DNA of 64,000 nt from Frigoriglobus tundricola (GTDB lineage: Bacteria; Planctomycetota; Planctomycetia; Gemmatales; Gemmataceae): positions 5,952,001-6,016,000 of the forward strand of contig NZ_CP053452.2 in the NCBI RefSeq assembly GCF_013128195.2, written 5' to 3'. Below the pieces are notes generated by a model. It saw nothing but the letters and a program-made list of their open reading frames with translations, ran no database searches and was not told the origin of the DNA. Made by a program: the position numbers and the translations under genes. This document shows, piece by piece, positions 49,847-58,881 of the stretch. Position 1 is the first letter of the stretch, and each line of letters starts with the position of its first letter.

Positions 49847-51343
49847 ATGACATCGCAACGAGGACTCGCCGCCGGTCGGCCGATCGGGCGCCGGCGGTTC
49901 CTGGCCGACCTCGGCATGGGCTTCACGGGCACCGCCCTCTCGGCCATGCTGTTCGAAGACGGCGTCGCCCGGGAACTACCGGCCGCGGAAGCGACGAAGG
50001 CGCCCGCCAGGAGCGTGATCTGGCTGTTCATGGTCGGCGGCGCGAGTCACATCGAGACCTTCGACCCGAAACCCGCGCTGACCAAGTACGCGGACAAGAC
50101 GATCGCCGAGACCCCGTTCGAACACGTCGTCCGCGAACCGCGGGTGACCAAGAACTTCCGCAAGTTCGCCGGCGAGGCGCGGCTGGGGACCAAGATCCTG
50201 CGCCCCCAGGTCGGGTTCCGGAAGCGGGGCCGGTGCGGCACGGAGGTGTGCGACTGGTTCCCCCACATCGGGGACTGCGTGGACGACATGGCGGTCGTGC
50301 GGTCGCTCTGGACGACGGACTTCAGCCACACGGCCCAGGCGCTGGCCCACACCGGGCGCATCATCATCGACGGGCGCGAGCCGTGCCTGGGCTCGTGGGC
50401 GCACTACGGCCTGGGCACCCTCAACCGCGACCTGCCGAAGTTCGTCGTGATGGGCCGGCCGCCGAGCGACTTCGGCGGCGGCTACACGTCGCACCAGGCC
50501 AGCTACTTGGGGCCGGAACACGACGGCGTGCCGGTGGCGGTCGAGCCGGACCGCGCCGTACCGTACCCGCCGCAGGGGGCGGGGCTGACGAAAGAGGCGC
50601 AGGCGACCGAGTTCGAACTGGTGGGCGAGTTGAACCGGCTGGCGGCGGTCGAGTACCCGTCCGATCCCGTCCTGCGCGCCCGCATCCGGTCCTACGAACT
50701 GGCGTTCCGGATGCAGTCGTCGTTCCCCGACATCGTGAAGCTGGCCGACGAGGCCGAGAAGACCAAGGCGCTGTACGGCCTGGACGACCCGGTCACCGCG
50801 CCGATGGGGCGGCAGTGCCTCGTCGCCCGCAAGCTGGTCGAGCGCGGGGTCCGGTTCGTGCAGATCTACCACGGCGGGGCGGCGGACGACGACAACGGCC
50901 TGTGGGACTCGCACCAGGAGCTGCGGAAGAACACGGCCCGGCGGTGCCGGGAGGTCGATCGGCCCGTTGCCGGGCTGCTGAAGGACCTGAAGCAGCGGGG
51001 CCTGCTCGACAGCACGCTGGTGGTGTGGGCCACCGAGTTCGGGCGCACGCCGAACGTCGAACCGCGGCCGGACGGGGAACGGGACACCGAGGAGTTGCGC
51101 GGCCGGGACCACCACATCTACGGGTTTTCGGCGTGGCTGGCGGGCGGCGGGATCAAGGGCGGCGTGGTCCACGGGGCGACCGACGAGCTCGGGTTCCACG
51201 CCGTCGAGAACCGGCACTACGTGGCGGACCTGCACGCCACCGTTCTGCGGCAGCTCGGCCTGGACCCGCAAAGTCTGGAGGTGCCGGGCCGCAAGCGGCT
51301 CGAACTGGAGCGCGGGCGGCCGATCGGCGAGATCATCGCGTGA
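49847..51343 (+). CDS. DUF1501 protein with Tat signal
   Basis: The ATG at 49847 has AAGGAG eight bases upstream. The 498-residue product begins with a twin-arginine signal (IGRRRFLADLGMGFTGTAL). Typical DUF1501 features follow: VIWLFMVGGASHIETFDPKP, SLWTTDFSHTAQALAHTG, ALTHAGRI-like loops, VRFVQIYHGGAADDDNGLWD, VVWATEFGRTP, and the RDHHIYGFSAWLAGGGIKGG metal-site region. The fold is related to alkaline phosphatase/sulfatases, with probable metal ligands in the D, H and EFGR segments. It is exported folded and acts with the DUF1549/1553 partner upstream. Confidence 0.9.
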   Translation: MTSQRGLAAGRPIGRRRFLADLGMGFTGTALSAMLFEDGVARELPAAEATKAPARSVIWLFMVGGASHIETFDPKPALTKYADKTIAETPFEHVVREPRVTKNFRKFAGEARLGTKILRPQVGFRKRGRCGTEVCDWFPHIGDCVDDMAVVRSLWTTDFSHTAQALAHTGRIIIDGREPCLGSWAHYGLGTLNRDLPKFVVMGRPPSDFGGGYTSHQASYLGPEHDGVPVAVEPDRAVPYPPQGAGLTKEAQATEFELVGELNRLAAVEYPSDPVLRARIRSYELAFRMQSSFPDIVKLADEAEKTKALYGLDDPVTAPMGRQCLVARKLVERGVRFVQIYHGGAADDDNGLWDSHQELRKNTARRCREVDRPVAGLLKDLKQRGLLDSTLVVWATEFGRTPNVEPRPDGERDTEELRGRDHHIYGFSAWLAGGGIKGGVVHGATDELGFHAVENRHYVADLHATVLRQLGLDPQSLEVPGRKRLELERGRPIGEIIA

Positions 51344-51433
51344 ACCGGCGTCGCGCGGACGGGGCTCGGCGCCGGCCCGAGAGAGGACGGGGGGCCGGGG
51401 CCGGGCCTTGATCTCACCCCACGCGGGGCGCGG

Positions 51434-52378
51434 TCACGCGGTGGCCGTCTGTATGAAACTGAGGAACCCCGGCTGGAGCAGTTGGGCGGTGCTGGCGTAG
51501 ATCGCCTGGAGCTGCGTCTGCTGGGCCTGCAACTGCACGACCGCCGAAGCGTAGTCGGTACTCTGGAGGGTGCTCAACTGGTCCTGGGTGGCCGTCTGGG
51601 TGGTGCTGATCGTGTTGGTGAGCGTCTGGAGCGTGGACAGGTCCGCCGACTGTTTACCCGTGACGTCGTTGATCGCCCCTCGGGCCGCTGTTAACTGGGT
51701 GATCGACTGGTTCAGCGCCGCGGACAGCTGGTTGGAGGACAGCGACGTGTTCTCGAGATTGTCGCGCAACCCGACGAGCGCCTGGAACACGTCCGCGCCG
51801 GACTGCTGAAACACGGTGTTGCCCGCGTACCGCGTGTTCACCGTCTGGTTCTCCCCGGTGATGACGCTGGCGCTCTGGGCGGTCCCGTTGTACGCGATCG
51901 TCTCCGGTTCGCCGTTGGCGTTGGTCGTCGCGACCGTGAACGGCACCGTGCCCGTCGCCGTGCCGGCGTAGAGCGAGCGCCCGTCCGGTTGGGAGTTGGC
52001 GTCGCTGAGCGCCTGGTTGATCAGGCTGTTCACCTGGGTCGCCAGTGCGGCCCGGTTGGTCTGGGTGCTGTTGGTGCTCGCGTCGGCGCCCTCCTGGGCG
52101 AGCTGCTGCGCCTGCACGAGCAGGTTGTTCACGTTCGTGAGGGTGCTGACGCTGTTGTTGAGTGTGCTAGTGGCGGTTGAGATGTTCTGCGTGTACGTCG
52201 TGAGCCGCGCGGACGTGGCCTTGACCTGGCTGATCTGGGCGAACGCGACCGGGTCGTCCGAGGGCTGGTTCACCCGGATGCCCGTCGAAACCTGGTTCTG
52301 AACCTGTGCGAGCGTCGCGCTCTGCTGTTCGATGTACGCGATCGCGTTGGTCGTTTGGGAAAAGCTGGTTACGCGCAC
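51434..52378 (-). CDS. flgL: Flagellar hook-filament junction protein FlgL
   Basis: This 314-residue protein joins the hook and filament after FlgK. The N-terminal heptad-rich part begins VTSFSQTTNAIAYIEQQSAT with the LAQVQNQVSTGIRVNQPSDD segment, equivalent to the flagellin N-terminal motif. The C-terminal end has LSTLQSTDYASAVVQLQAQQ and TAQLLQPGFLSF. A central part of about 100 residues is beta-like. The GTG at 52378 has AGGA seven bases upstream; a longer frame starting at 52468 overlaps the flgK stop with a disordered sequence. It is the last gene of the cluster on this strand. Confidence 0.92.
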   Translation of the reverse strand: MRVTSFSQTTNAIAYIEQQSATLAQVQNQVSTGIRVNQPSDDPVAFAQISQVKATSARLTTYTQNISTATSTLNNSVSTLTNVNNLLVQAQQLAQEGADASTNSTQTNRAALATQVNSLINQALSDANSQPDGRSLYAGTATGTVPFTVATTNANGEPETIAYNGTAQSASVITGENQTVNTRYAGNTVFQQSGADVFQALVGLRDNLENTSLSSNQLSAALNQSITQLTAARGAINDVTGKQSADLSTLQTLTNTISTTQTATQDQLSTLQSTDYASAVVQLQAQQTQLQAIYASTAQLLQPGFLSFIQTATA

Positions 52379-52464
52379 GGGGTCCTCGCTCGATCGTTCG
52401 CGGTCGTCTGCCGCCCGGCCCGCGGTCCGCCCGCGGGCACTCGAGCGGCGCCGGGCCGGCGCCG

Positions 52465-54162
52465 TCAATGGATCATGTTCAACACGTACCCGATGGCCGT
52501 GTTCACGGTGGTGAAGTACTCGGACGCGGCCTGGGTCATCTTTTGGTAGGCGAGCAGGTTGACGAATTCGGTGTTCGTGTTCACCCCGCTCACCGACTGC
52601 TGTTGGGCCGTCAGGGTCTGCATCACCCCGGTCTGGGCGGTCTGCTGGTCGGTGAGGGACTGAACGGTGTTGCCCACGGACGCGGCCTGGCTGGCGAAGC
52701 TGTTGGTCAGGGTCTGGCCGCCGATCAGCGCCTGGGTCTTCACCGCGGAGAGCCGCTGGAGGTTGGTGCCGTCGCCCGCCGCGCCCGTGGTGGACGCGGC
52801 GAGCTGGCTCGGGTCGGACACGAGCGCCGGGTTCACCGCGATGCTGCTCGCCGACGAGCCGGTGAAGAACCCGTTGACGCCGAGCGCCGCGAGCACACCG
52901 GACGTGTCCGGGTTCGCCACCGGTGCGCCGCTGGCCGGGCTCGTGTCCCGGCCGGCGAAATCGAACGAGTACCCCGATTGCGCCTGAATCTGGAGCTGGT
53001 TGCCGGCGTTCACCGACGCCTGGAGCCCGGTAACGCCGTTGAGGGCGGTGGCGACCGACTGGAGCGAGTCCGTCGTCGGGTCGATGCTGATCGTGGTGTT
53101 CGTGCGGTTCCCGGCCGCGTCCGTCACGCTCACGGTCAGTTTCCCGGCCTGGACCGGGAAGGGGAGCCCCGCGCTGTTGAGGGGCGCCGTGGCCGATGCG
53201 GCGCTCACGCTGCCCGTGGCGGCGGTCTGCGGCCCCTTGAGCCCGAGCCCGGTGGCCTGGACCTGGTTCACCGACTGCACCAGTTGGCTGGTGAACGCGT
53301 CGAGTTGCGAACTCGCGGCCGGGATGCCGGTGTTGTACGCCTGGATCTGGGCGCCGACGCTCCCGGACCCGATCGTCACCGGCGCGGCCGATCCGGCCTG
53401 CGTGACGACCAGGTTCCCGGACGCGTCCGGGCCGACCTGGAGCGTGGCCGCGATCTGGCCGACCACGATCCCGGTCCCGTTGCCGATCACGTTCACCACG
53501 CCGTTCGGCTGGTTCACGGTCCGGACGTCGATCAGTTGCGACAGGCTGTTGATCGCCGAGTCGCGCTGGTCGAGCAGGTTGTTCGGCTGCCCGCCCGCCG
53601 CTTCGCTCGCGGCGATCTGTTTGTTCAGGCCCGCGATCTGGCCGGCCAGCTTGTTGACCTGGGCGATGCCTTGCGTGACCTGGTCCCCGGTGCTGGTGCG
53701 CAACTGGCCGAGGGTGCTGGCGGCCGTGTTGAGCTGGCCGGCGAGGGTGCCCGCGGTGGAGATGAGCTGCTGCCGCAGCGCCGTACTGTCCGGCTGGGTG
53801 GTGAGCGAATCGACCGCGCTGAAGAAGCTGTTCAACTGGTCGCCGATCCCCCCGGTGCCGCTGTTGAGGGCGGTCTGGATCTGCTGGCTGATGCCGAGTT
53901 GGGCGTTGGTCGAGCTCTGGTTGGCGTTGGCGGTGACGATGGCGGCGTCGACGGGGGCGGCGGTGTACCGGGTGATGCTGGCGACGTCCACCCCGGTGCC
54001 GGTGCCCCCGGTGTTCGCGTTCGGGGTGTACGCGCTCGTCAGGTTGACGGCTTGTTCGTGGTACCCGGGCGTGCTGGCGTTGGCGATGTTCTGGCCGATG
54101 ACGTTGAGCGCGCTCTGGGCGGTGTCGAGCGCCGAGGTGCTGATCGCAAAGGCGGTGATCAT
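52465..54162 (-). CDS. flgK: Flagellar hook-associated protein FlgK
   Basis: This is a 565-residue protein. The conserved N-terminus FAISTSALDTAQSALNVIGQ and NIANASTPGYHEQAVNL holds the hook-protein rod motif (ALxxxGxNIANxxTPGY). A TSxAAPVDAAI-like junction follows, and the C-terminal part ends FVNLLAYQKMTQAASEYFTT and VNTAIGYVLNMI. The core is shortened compared with the proteobacterial protein's middle but within the range for other phyla. It forms the first junction ring between hook and filament. It follows flgN by 38 bases and precedes flgL by 86 bases. Confidence 0.95.
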   Translation of the reverse strand: MITAFAISTSALDTAQSALNVIGQNIANASTPGYHEQAVNLTSAYTPNANTGGTGTGVDVASITRYTAAPVDAAIVTANANQSSTNAQLGISQQIQTALNSGTGGIGDQLNSFFSAVDSLTTQPDSTALRQQLISTAGTLAGQLNTAASTLGQLRTSTGDQVTQGIAQVNKLAGQIAGLNKQIAASEAAGGQPNNLLDQRDSAINSLSQLIDVRTVNQPNGVVNVIGNGTGIVVGQIAATLQVGPDASGNLVVTQAGSAAPVTIGSGSVGAQIQAYNTGIPAASSQLDAFTSQLVQSVNQVQATGLGLKGPQTAATGSVSAASATAPLNSAGLPFPVQAGKLTVSVTDAAGNRTNTTISIDPTTDSLQSVATALNGVTGLQASVNAGNQLQIQAQSGYSFDFAGRDTSPASGAPVANPDTSGVLAALGVNGFFTGSSASSIAVNPALVSDPSQLAASTTGAAGDGTNLQRLSAVKTQALIGGQTLTNSFASQAASVGNTVQSLTDQQTAQTGVMQTLTAQQQSVSGVNTNTEFVNLLAYQKMTQAASEYFTTVNTAIGYVLNMIH

Positions 54163-54200
54163 GAGTTACCCGTGCGCCGGGACCGGGGCCGCGTGGCGGG

Positions 54201-54677
54201 TCAGATCCGGCGCCCCGTCGGGCCGTAGCGCGGCGGGGCGTCGGCCGCTGTCAGCTCCGACAGCACGCCACGGAAGAATGATCGAAGGTGGGCGGTGAGA
54301 TTTGCGTTCCGCGCCTGAATCGCGGTCAGGTCGGAGGTGAGGGCGGTGAGGCGGGTGCGGGCGGCGAGGATTTCGGCCTGGAGGTCCGGGGCCAGCCGCT
54401 CCGCCAGTGCGGCGAGCGTCACCCCGGCGGCCGCGAGCCCGAGCTCGCGCGCCAGGGCGGCGGCGGCGGCCCCCCGCGCATCGGCAGCGGTGTGCAGCGC
54501 GTCGGCCAGGGCCGGCTGCCCCGCACAGATCGCGCGCCCGCTCGCCAGGTCGCCGCGGAGGAGCGCCGCGTTGAGCCCGGTCACGTTCGACAGGGCCGCG
54601 CGGAGGAGCGCCTCCTCACTTTCGAGGTGCCGGAGCAGGCTGGCCGTGAGCGACCGGTGCGAGTGGTGTGAGTCCAT
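54201..54677 (-). CDS. flgN: FlgN-like chaperone of FlgK/FlgL
   Basis: This is a 158-residue helical protein. A start MDSHHSHRSLTASLLRHLES, then a long helix pair (residues 20-130) with LRGDLASGRAICAGQPALAD and AILAARTRLTALTSDLTAIQ follow. A short disordered tail ends APPRYGPTGRRI. FlgN is a cytoplasmic chaperone that keeps FlgK and FlgL soluble before export. The family is weakly conserved, and the call depends on the position right before flgK plus the helical pattern. Its start overlaps the flgJ C-terminus by 62 bases. Confidence 0.75.
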   Translation of the reverse strand: MDSHHSHRSLTASLLRHLESEEALLRAALSNVTGLNAALLRGDLASGRAICAGQPALADALHTAADARGAAAAALARELGLAAAGVTLAALAERLAPDLQAEILAARTRLTALTSDLTAIQARNANLTAHLRSFFRGVLSELTAADAPPRYGPTGRRI

Positions 54678-55008
54678 GATTGATTGGGGTCGGAGTGGCC
54701 CCGGCCGGTTGCATCTGGCGCAACAGCGCCGCAGCCATCCCGATGCCGCCGGCGTCGGCCAGGTGCTTGCTCATGTACAGGTCGAAGAGGCCGCCCTGCA
54801 CGTCGCCGCTGTCGCCGGGGAACAGGCCGCCGTCCGGTTCGAGCGTCTGCCGCATTTCCTTAAGGAGCATGGAGATGAAGGTGGCCTCCATCTCCTTCGC
54901 CATGTCCCTCAGCTTCGCGTCGGCCGCACCCTTTACCGTAGCACCTGGTTTGGCGGCGAGCGGCGGAGAAAGTGTGACCGCGGGTGAAATTCCTTCTGTC
55001 CCCAGCAT
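54616..55008 (-). CDS. flgJ: Rod-binding protein FlgJ (N-terminal domain only)
   Basis: This 130-residue protein matches the rod-scaffold half of FlgJ: KLRDMAKEMEATFISMLLKE and MRQTLEPDGGLFPGDSGDVQ followed by GGLFDLYMSKHLADAGGIGM. The muramidase domain found in gammaproteobacterial FlgJ is absent, as in many other phyla. The ATG at 55008 has GGGAG eight bases upstream. A longer frame to 55224 runs into a dispersed repeat. It overlaps flgN by 62 bases. It promotes assembly of the rod in the peptidoglycan layer. Confidence 0.9.
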   Translation of the reverse strand: MLGTEGISPAVTLSPPLAAKPGATVKGAADAKLRDMAKEMEATFISMLLKEMRQTLEPDGGLFPGDSGDVQGGLFDLYMSKHLADAGGIGMAAALLRQMQPAGATPTPINHGLTPLAPVAHGQPAPAPRK

Positions 55009-55160
55009 AGTTTTCTCCCGTGACGGAAACCGGAGCCGGTTCGGGTGTCCCTGGTGCGTCGTTCTGGTGATTGGATGGGACCGATACCCTGGGGACGCAC
55101 CGCCCGCAAGGGCGGCGGGTGGGGCCGCCTGATTCACGATCCGGTTGCGGCTGTCGGATT

Positions 55161-55225
55161 TTTGTGGCTGGGCTTTCGAGCCGGTGCTTCCCGGCACACG
55201 CGGGCTGGAAAGCCTGTGCCACAAA
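55161..55225. repeat. Degenerate copy of the 28477-28540 repeat
   Basis: TTTGTGGC on the left (55161) and GGAAAGCCTGTGCCACAAA on the right (55207-55225) match the outer parts of the perfect repeat at 28477-28540. The inner part is altered (GGGCTTTCGAGCCGG, GCACACGCGGGCTGG). It sits in the 256-base gap between flgJ and flgI and breaks up the flagellar operon. Confidence 0.75.
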
Positions 55226-55264
55226 GACAGACCACAGGCCGCACTCAGACTCGCGCGCGTCGGG

Positions 55265-56383
55265 TCACTCGATGATCAGCTCCGCGTGCAAAGCCCCGGC
55301 CTTCTTCATGTTCTGGAAGATGGAGATCAGGTCCCGCGGCGTCACCCCGAGCGCGTTCAGGGCCCGCGACACCTCCGCGACGGTGGTCGCCTTCGGCACG
55401 TTGATGAGCCGCGCCTGCTGTTCGGTGCTGGAGACCTGGGTGCGGGGAACGACCGCAGTGGTCCCGGCGGACAGCGGGGCGGGTTGTGAGACGAGCGGGT
55501 TGAACGAGATACCGATGTACAGGTTCCCGTGCGCAATGCCGGCGTTGCCGATCGAAACGTGTTCGCCGGCGACGATGGTACCGGTCCGCTCGTTGATGAC
55601 GACGCGGGCGGGGGTGTCCGGGCGGACCTCGAGCAGCCCGACCTCCGCGATGAGCTGGGTCGGGGTCTTACACAGGTCGGCCGGCGGGCACAGGACCACC
55701 GCCCCGGGGTCGGCCGCCTGCGCCGTGTTCGGGTACCGCTCGTTGATCACCTTGGCGATCAGCCGGGCCGTGTTGAAGTCCGGCTCCTTGAGCAGCAGCG
55801 TCGCCCGGCCGTCCCGCACCAGCTCGCCCGGTGCCTCCTTCTCGATGATCGCGCCGCCGGGGATGCGGCCGACGTTCAGGTGGTTCTTCTGGATGCCGCT
55901 GCCGGCGCCGCCGCCCGCGGTGACGGAGAAGCCGCCGATCGACAGCGGCCCCTGGGCCAGCGCGTACACGTTCCCGTCGGCCCCGCGGAGCGGGGTGAAG
56001 ATGAGCGTCCCGCCCTGCAGGCTGGTGCTGTCGTCGATGACCGAGACGGTCACGTCGAGCCGCCCGCCCTTGCGGACGAACGGGCCGATCTCGGCCGTCA
56101 CCAGCACCGCCGCGATGCTCGTCGAGCGGATGACCGATTCGGCCGGCTGCTGGCTGAAGATCTGGGTCGTCTGGCCCAGCCGCTGGAGCGCCTGGACCGC
56201 GACGTCCTGGGTGAAGGTGCTCCGGCTCCCGGTGCCGCCGAGCCCCACGACCAGGCCGAACCCGAACAACTGGTTGCTGCGCGCCCCGGACACGTCGGTC
56301 ACGTCCTTGATCCGCACGTCGGCCGGCGCCGGGCGGACGGCCACGAGGGCGACGGCGGCGGCGGCGATCACGAGTCGGTACAT
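55265..56383 (-). CDS. flgI: Flagellar P-ring protein FlgI
   Basis: This 372-residue protein begins with a signal peptide (MYRLVIAAAAVALVAVRPAP) and then VRIKDVTDVSGARSNQLFGF and GLVVGLGGTGSRSTFT, the FlgI hallmark. GQTTQIFSQQPAESVIRSTS, the VTVSVIDDSTSLQGGTLIFTP segment and a C-terminal LNALGVTPRDLISIFQNMKK end follow. FlgI builds the ring in the periplasmic layer around the rod. It is followed by the repeat-interrupted gap before flgJ. The length agrees with the family. Confidence 0.96.
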   Translation of the reverse strand: MYRLVIAAAAVALVAVRPAPADVRIKDVTDVSGARSNQLFGFGLVVGLGGTGSRSTFTQDVAVQALQRLGQTTQIFSQQPAESVIRSTSIAAVLVTAEIGPFVRKGGRLDVTVSVIDDSTSLQGGTLIFTPLRGADGNVYALAQGPLSIGGFSVTAGGGAGSGIQKNHLNVGRIPGGAIIEKEAPGELVRDGRATLLLKEPDFNTARLIAKVINERYPNTAQAADPGAVVLCPPADLCKTPTQLIAEVGLLEVRPDTPARVVINERTGTIVAGEHVSIGNAGIAHGNLYIGISFNPLVSQPAPLSAGTTAVVPRTQVSSTEQQARLINVPKATTVAEVSRALNALGVTPRDLISIFQNMKKAGALHAELIIE

Positions 56384-56471
56384 GGTTCCCCTCGAATGAG
56401 CGGCGCCCGGCCGGCCGGGGGCGGACCGGGGCGATCGGTCCGCCCCGGGCCGGCGGGCGTTCGGCTTGGTG

Positions 56472-57113
56472 TTAGAAGAGCCGCAGCGCGCCGGCCAGGC
56501 GCGTGAGGAGCCCCGGCCGGGTGGTGTTGGTCGTGTAGCCGCGGCCCAGGTAGGTGATGCGGAAGTTGGCGATGTTGTTGGACGGGACCACGTTCCCCAC
56601 GCCGATGTCCGCCTGGCGCACGATGCCGGTGAGGCGGAGCATCCGCTCCTCGCCCTCCACCACGCGGCTCCGGTAGCCCTCCACGACGAGGTTGCCGTTG
56701 GGCAGGATGTCCACCACCACCACGCCCATCGTGTCGGTGAACACGTGGTTGGTCGTGTTCTGCGCGTTCCCGGCGAACGACAGCGCCGTGGTCTGGGTCG
56801 GGAACTGGATCAGCGTGTTGCCGGCGGTCCCCGCGGTGGCGGCGGCACCGGTGCTCGCGGCCGTGGTCAGGGGGGAGAAGAGCTGCACGCTGCCGCTGCC
56901 GCTCGTCGTCCGGCTCAGGGTCCGCTGGTCCTGCTCGTTGGCCACGGTCGACTCGCTGATCGCGACGGTCAGCGCGTCCCCGATGTTCCGGGCGCGGGTG
57001 TCCTGGAACAGGTACCCGTACCGCGGGTCGCGGCGGTCCCAGATCGAATCGGCGCGGCCGACCGAGAGGGCGGTCAGCACCAGGAGAAGGAGCGCGAATG
57101 CGAACCGTTTCAC
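56472..57113 (-). CDS. flgH: Flagellar L-ring protein FlgH, without lipobox
   Basis: This is a 213-residue protein. The signal peptide (RFAFALLLLVLTALSVGRAD) has no cysteine near its end; FlgH of enterobacteria is a lipoprotein, so here it would be cut by signal peptidase I. The mature part begins SIWDRRDPRYGYLFQDTRA, followed by GDALTVAISESTVANEQDQR, a VVVVDILPNGNLVVEGYRS stretch and the C-terminal LTGIVRQADIGVGNVVPSNN. The GTG at 57113 has GGAGG seven bases upstream and overlaps the flgA stop by four bases. FlgH makes the outer-membrane ring. Confidence 0.93.
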   Translation of the reverse strand: MKRFAFALLLLVLTALSVGRADSIWDRRDPRYGYLFQDTRARNIGDALTVAISESTVANEQDQRTLSRTTSGSGSVQLFSPLTTAASTGAAATAGTAGNTLIQFPTQTTALSFAGNAQNTTNHVFTDTMGVVVVDILPNGNLVVEGYRSRVVEGEERMLRLTGIVRQADIGVGNVVPSNNIANFRITYLGRGYTTNTTRPGLLTRLAGALRLF

Positions 57114-57988
57114 GGGGCACCTCCGATGTCCACTTCGACCGTCCCCGGCCCCGTCACCCGGGCGTAGACGGTCCGTTTCGAGTCCACGTTCTGGACGGGG
57201 ATCGTTTGGCCGATCCGGCCCGCCTGTTGCGCCTCGCCGATGGCCGTCACCTTGAACCCGCCGCCGTTCGCCAGCATCTCGACGCGCTGCCGCGGCTGAA
57301 TCAGGATCGCGTTGGGGTCGGCCCCCGGGGCGCCGGCCGGGGCCGGGGGCCACGCGCCCGGCGCGCCCGTCACACCGGCCGGCGGGGCGGCCCCCGCCGG
57401 CCGCAGGTTCAGGTGAACCGGGAGGGCGAGGAGCGGTTCGCCGTTCGCGAAAATGTTCGTGTCCATTTGCACGCGGCCGGCCACCGGCGGGCGGCCGTGC
57501 GGCCGCGCGGTGATGGTGAGGCGCTCGTCGGCGAACACCTCCGGGAGCTTCACCACGATCGGCAGGGCCAGCTCGATCACGGCCGCGTCGGCCCCGCCGG
57601 GGAGCTGCCGGCCCAACTCGGCCCGGACCGCGGTGGCCACTTCCTCGACCGTCACGGTCCGCCGCGCGGCGGTGACCGCCGCGCGCTCCGCGCCGGTCAC
57701 CCGGACCGCGCCCGGCTCGAACCCGGCCAGCAGGAGCCGGTACTCCACGGCCCGGCGCCCGACGACCGTGCCCGCGTCGCGCGCCTTCAGCTCGGCGACG
57801 TCGGTCCGGGCGACGCGGTCGCGGGCCGCGTCCCCGCCGGAGATCAGGGCGACGTCGCCGACCGTCACGATCGACCTGCCGACGACGGCGGTCGGGGTGA
57901 GGTCGATCGTCACCGGGTCGGCGGCGCGGGCGCCGGCGCCGGGTGCGACCAGCCCCGCGGCGAGGAACAGGAGGCGTAAGGGCCGCAT
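57110..57988 (-). CDS. flgA: Flagellar P-ring assembly chaperone FlgA
   Basis: This is a 292-residue protein with a signal peptide (about 1-22). A middle DUF-like beta-clip and SAF domain follow, with GRPPVAGRVQMDTNIFANGE and a C-terminal segment ending ILIQPRQRVEMLANGGGFKV and a DSKRTVYARVTGPGTVEVDI stretch, as in FlgA. The part between (about 200-230) holds a Gly-Ala-Pro linker. FlgA acts in the periplasm to fold or polymerise FlgI. It overlaps flgH by four bases (translational coupling) and is followed upstream by flgG. Confidence 0.9.
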   Translation of the reverse strand: MRPLRLLFLAAGLVAPGAGARAADPVTIDLTPTAVVGRSIVTVGDVALISGGDAARDRVARTDVAELKARDAGTVVGRRAVEYRLLLAGFEPGAVRVTGAERAAVTAARRTVTVEEVATAVRAELGRQLPGGADAAVIELALPIVVKLPEVFADERLTITARPHGRPPVAGRVQMDTNIFANGEPLLALPVHLNLRPAGAAPPAGVTGAPGAWPPAPAGAPGADPNAILIQPRQRVEMLANGGGFKVTAIGEAQQAGRIGQTIPVQNVDSKRTVYARVTGPGTVEVDIGGAP

Positions 57989-58046
57989 CCGTACACTCCG
58001 AAGGAGAAAGGGGGAACCGCGCGGCCCCTGGGGCCGGGCGCCGGGC

Positions 58047-58838
58047 TCACCGCACGAGGTCGGTCGTCGAGGCGAGCATGTTGTCGGCCGTGCGCACCGC
58101 CCGGGTGTTGAACTCGTAGGCCCGCTGCGCGAGGATCAGGTTGATCAGCTCGGCCACCACGTCCACGTTCGACCGCTCCTGGAACCCCTGGCGGGTGAGG
58201 CCGATGCCGTTCTGGCCTGGGGTGGCGAGCAGCGGCGCCCCGCTCGACGCGGTTTCGGCGAACAGGTTGCGGCCCTGCGCGCTCAGCCCGGCCGGGTTCT
58301 GGAACCGCGCCAGGGTGAGCTGGCCGAGCGTCGTGGTGGCGTTCAGCGCGCCGGCGTTCTGCACCGAAACGGTGCCGTCCGAGCCGATCCCGATCGACAC
58401 CGCCGACGTCGGGATGCTGATCTGCGGGGTGATGAGGAAGCCGTCGCTGGTGACCAGGTTCCCCTGGGCGTTCAGCTTCAGCCCGCCGTCGCGGGTGTAC
58501 CGCAGCTCGCCGCTGGGGAGCGTCACCTGGAAGAACCCGTCGCCCTCGACGGCCACGTCGAGCGGGTTCTGGGTGTTCACCAGCGTCCCCTCGGTGAAGA
58601 TCTTCGTCACGTCGGCGACGCGCACCCCGCTGCCGAGCTGGAGGCCGGTGGGCACCGTGAGCCCCTGGGCCGCGGTCGAGCCCGCGGGCCGCAGGTCGAC
58701 GTAGATCAGGTCCTGGAAGTCGACCTGGCCCCGCTTGAACCCGTTGGTGTTCACGTTGGCGATGTTGTTCGCCGTGTTGTCGATGGACGTGGTCTGGGCC
58801 GTCATGCCCGTCGCACTGGTGAACAGAGCCTTGATCAC
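58047..58838 (-). CDS. flgG: Flagellar distal rod protein FlgG
   Basis: The 263 residues are near-canonical FlgG in length: the N-terminus IKALFTSATGMTAQTTSIDN with the TANNIANVNTNGFKRGQVDF motif, a middle VTKIFTEGTLVNTQNPLDVA, the hallmark VEGDGFFQVTLPSGELRYTR and DGGLKLNAQGNLVTSDGFLI, and the C-terminal FQERSNVDVVAELINLILAQ and YEFNTRAVRTADNMLAS. This protein forms the distal rod that passes through the P and L rings. The neighbouring flgF-like gene is 43 bases upstream. Confidence 0.96.
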   Translation of the reverse strand: MIKALFTSATGMTAQTTSIDNTANNIANVNTNGFKRGQVDFQDLIYVDLRPAGSTAAQGLTVPTGLQLGSGVRVADVTKIFTEGTLVNTQNPLDVAVEGDGFFQVTLPSGELRYTRDGGLKLNAQGNLVTSDGFLITPQISIPTSAVSIGIGSDGTVSVQNAGALNATTTLGQLTLARFQNPAGLSAQGRNLFAETASSGAPLLATPGQNGIGLTRQGFQERSNVDVVAELINLILAQRAYEFNTRAVRTADNMLASTTDLVR

Positions 58839-58881
58839 GGCGCACCCCTCCTTGGGACAGTCGGACCCCGAACCGGTGCGC

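Noticed and set aside
47062-50031. A 989-residue open frame on the minus strand across the DUF1549/1553 gene
   Set aside because: It is the antisense of a conserved cytochrome/DUF1549 protein, has arginine- and proline-rich low-complexity text and no family features; a typical high-GC shadow.
55071-56399. Long plus-strand frame over flgI
   Set aside because: FlgI on the minus strand is unmistakable, and the plus frame is low complexity with serine and threonine runs caused by codon complement.
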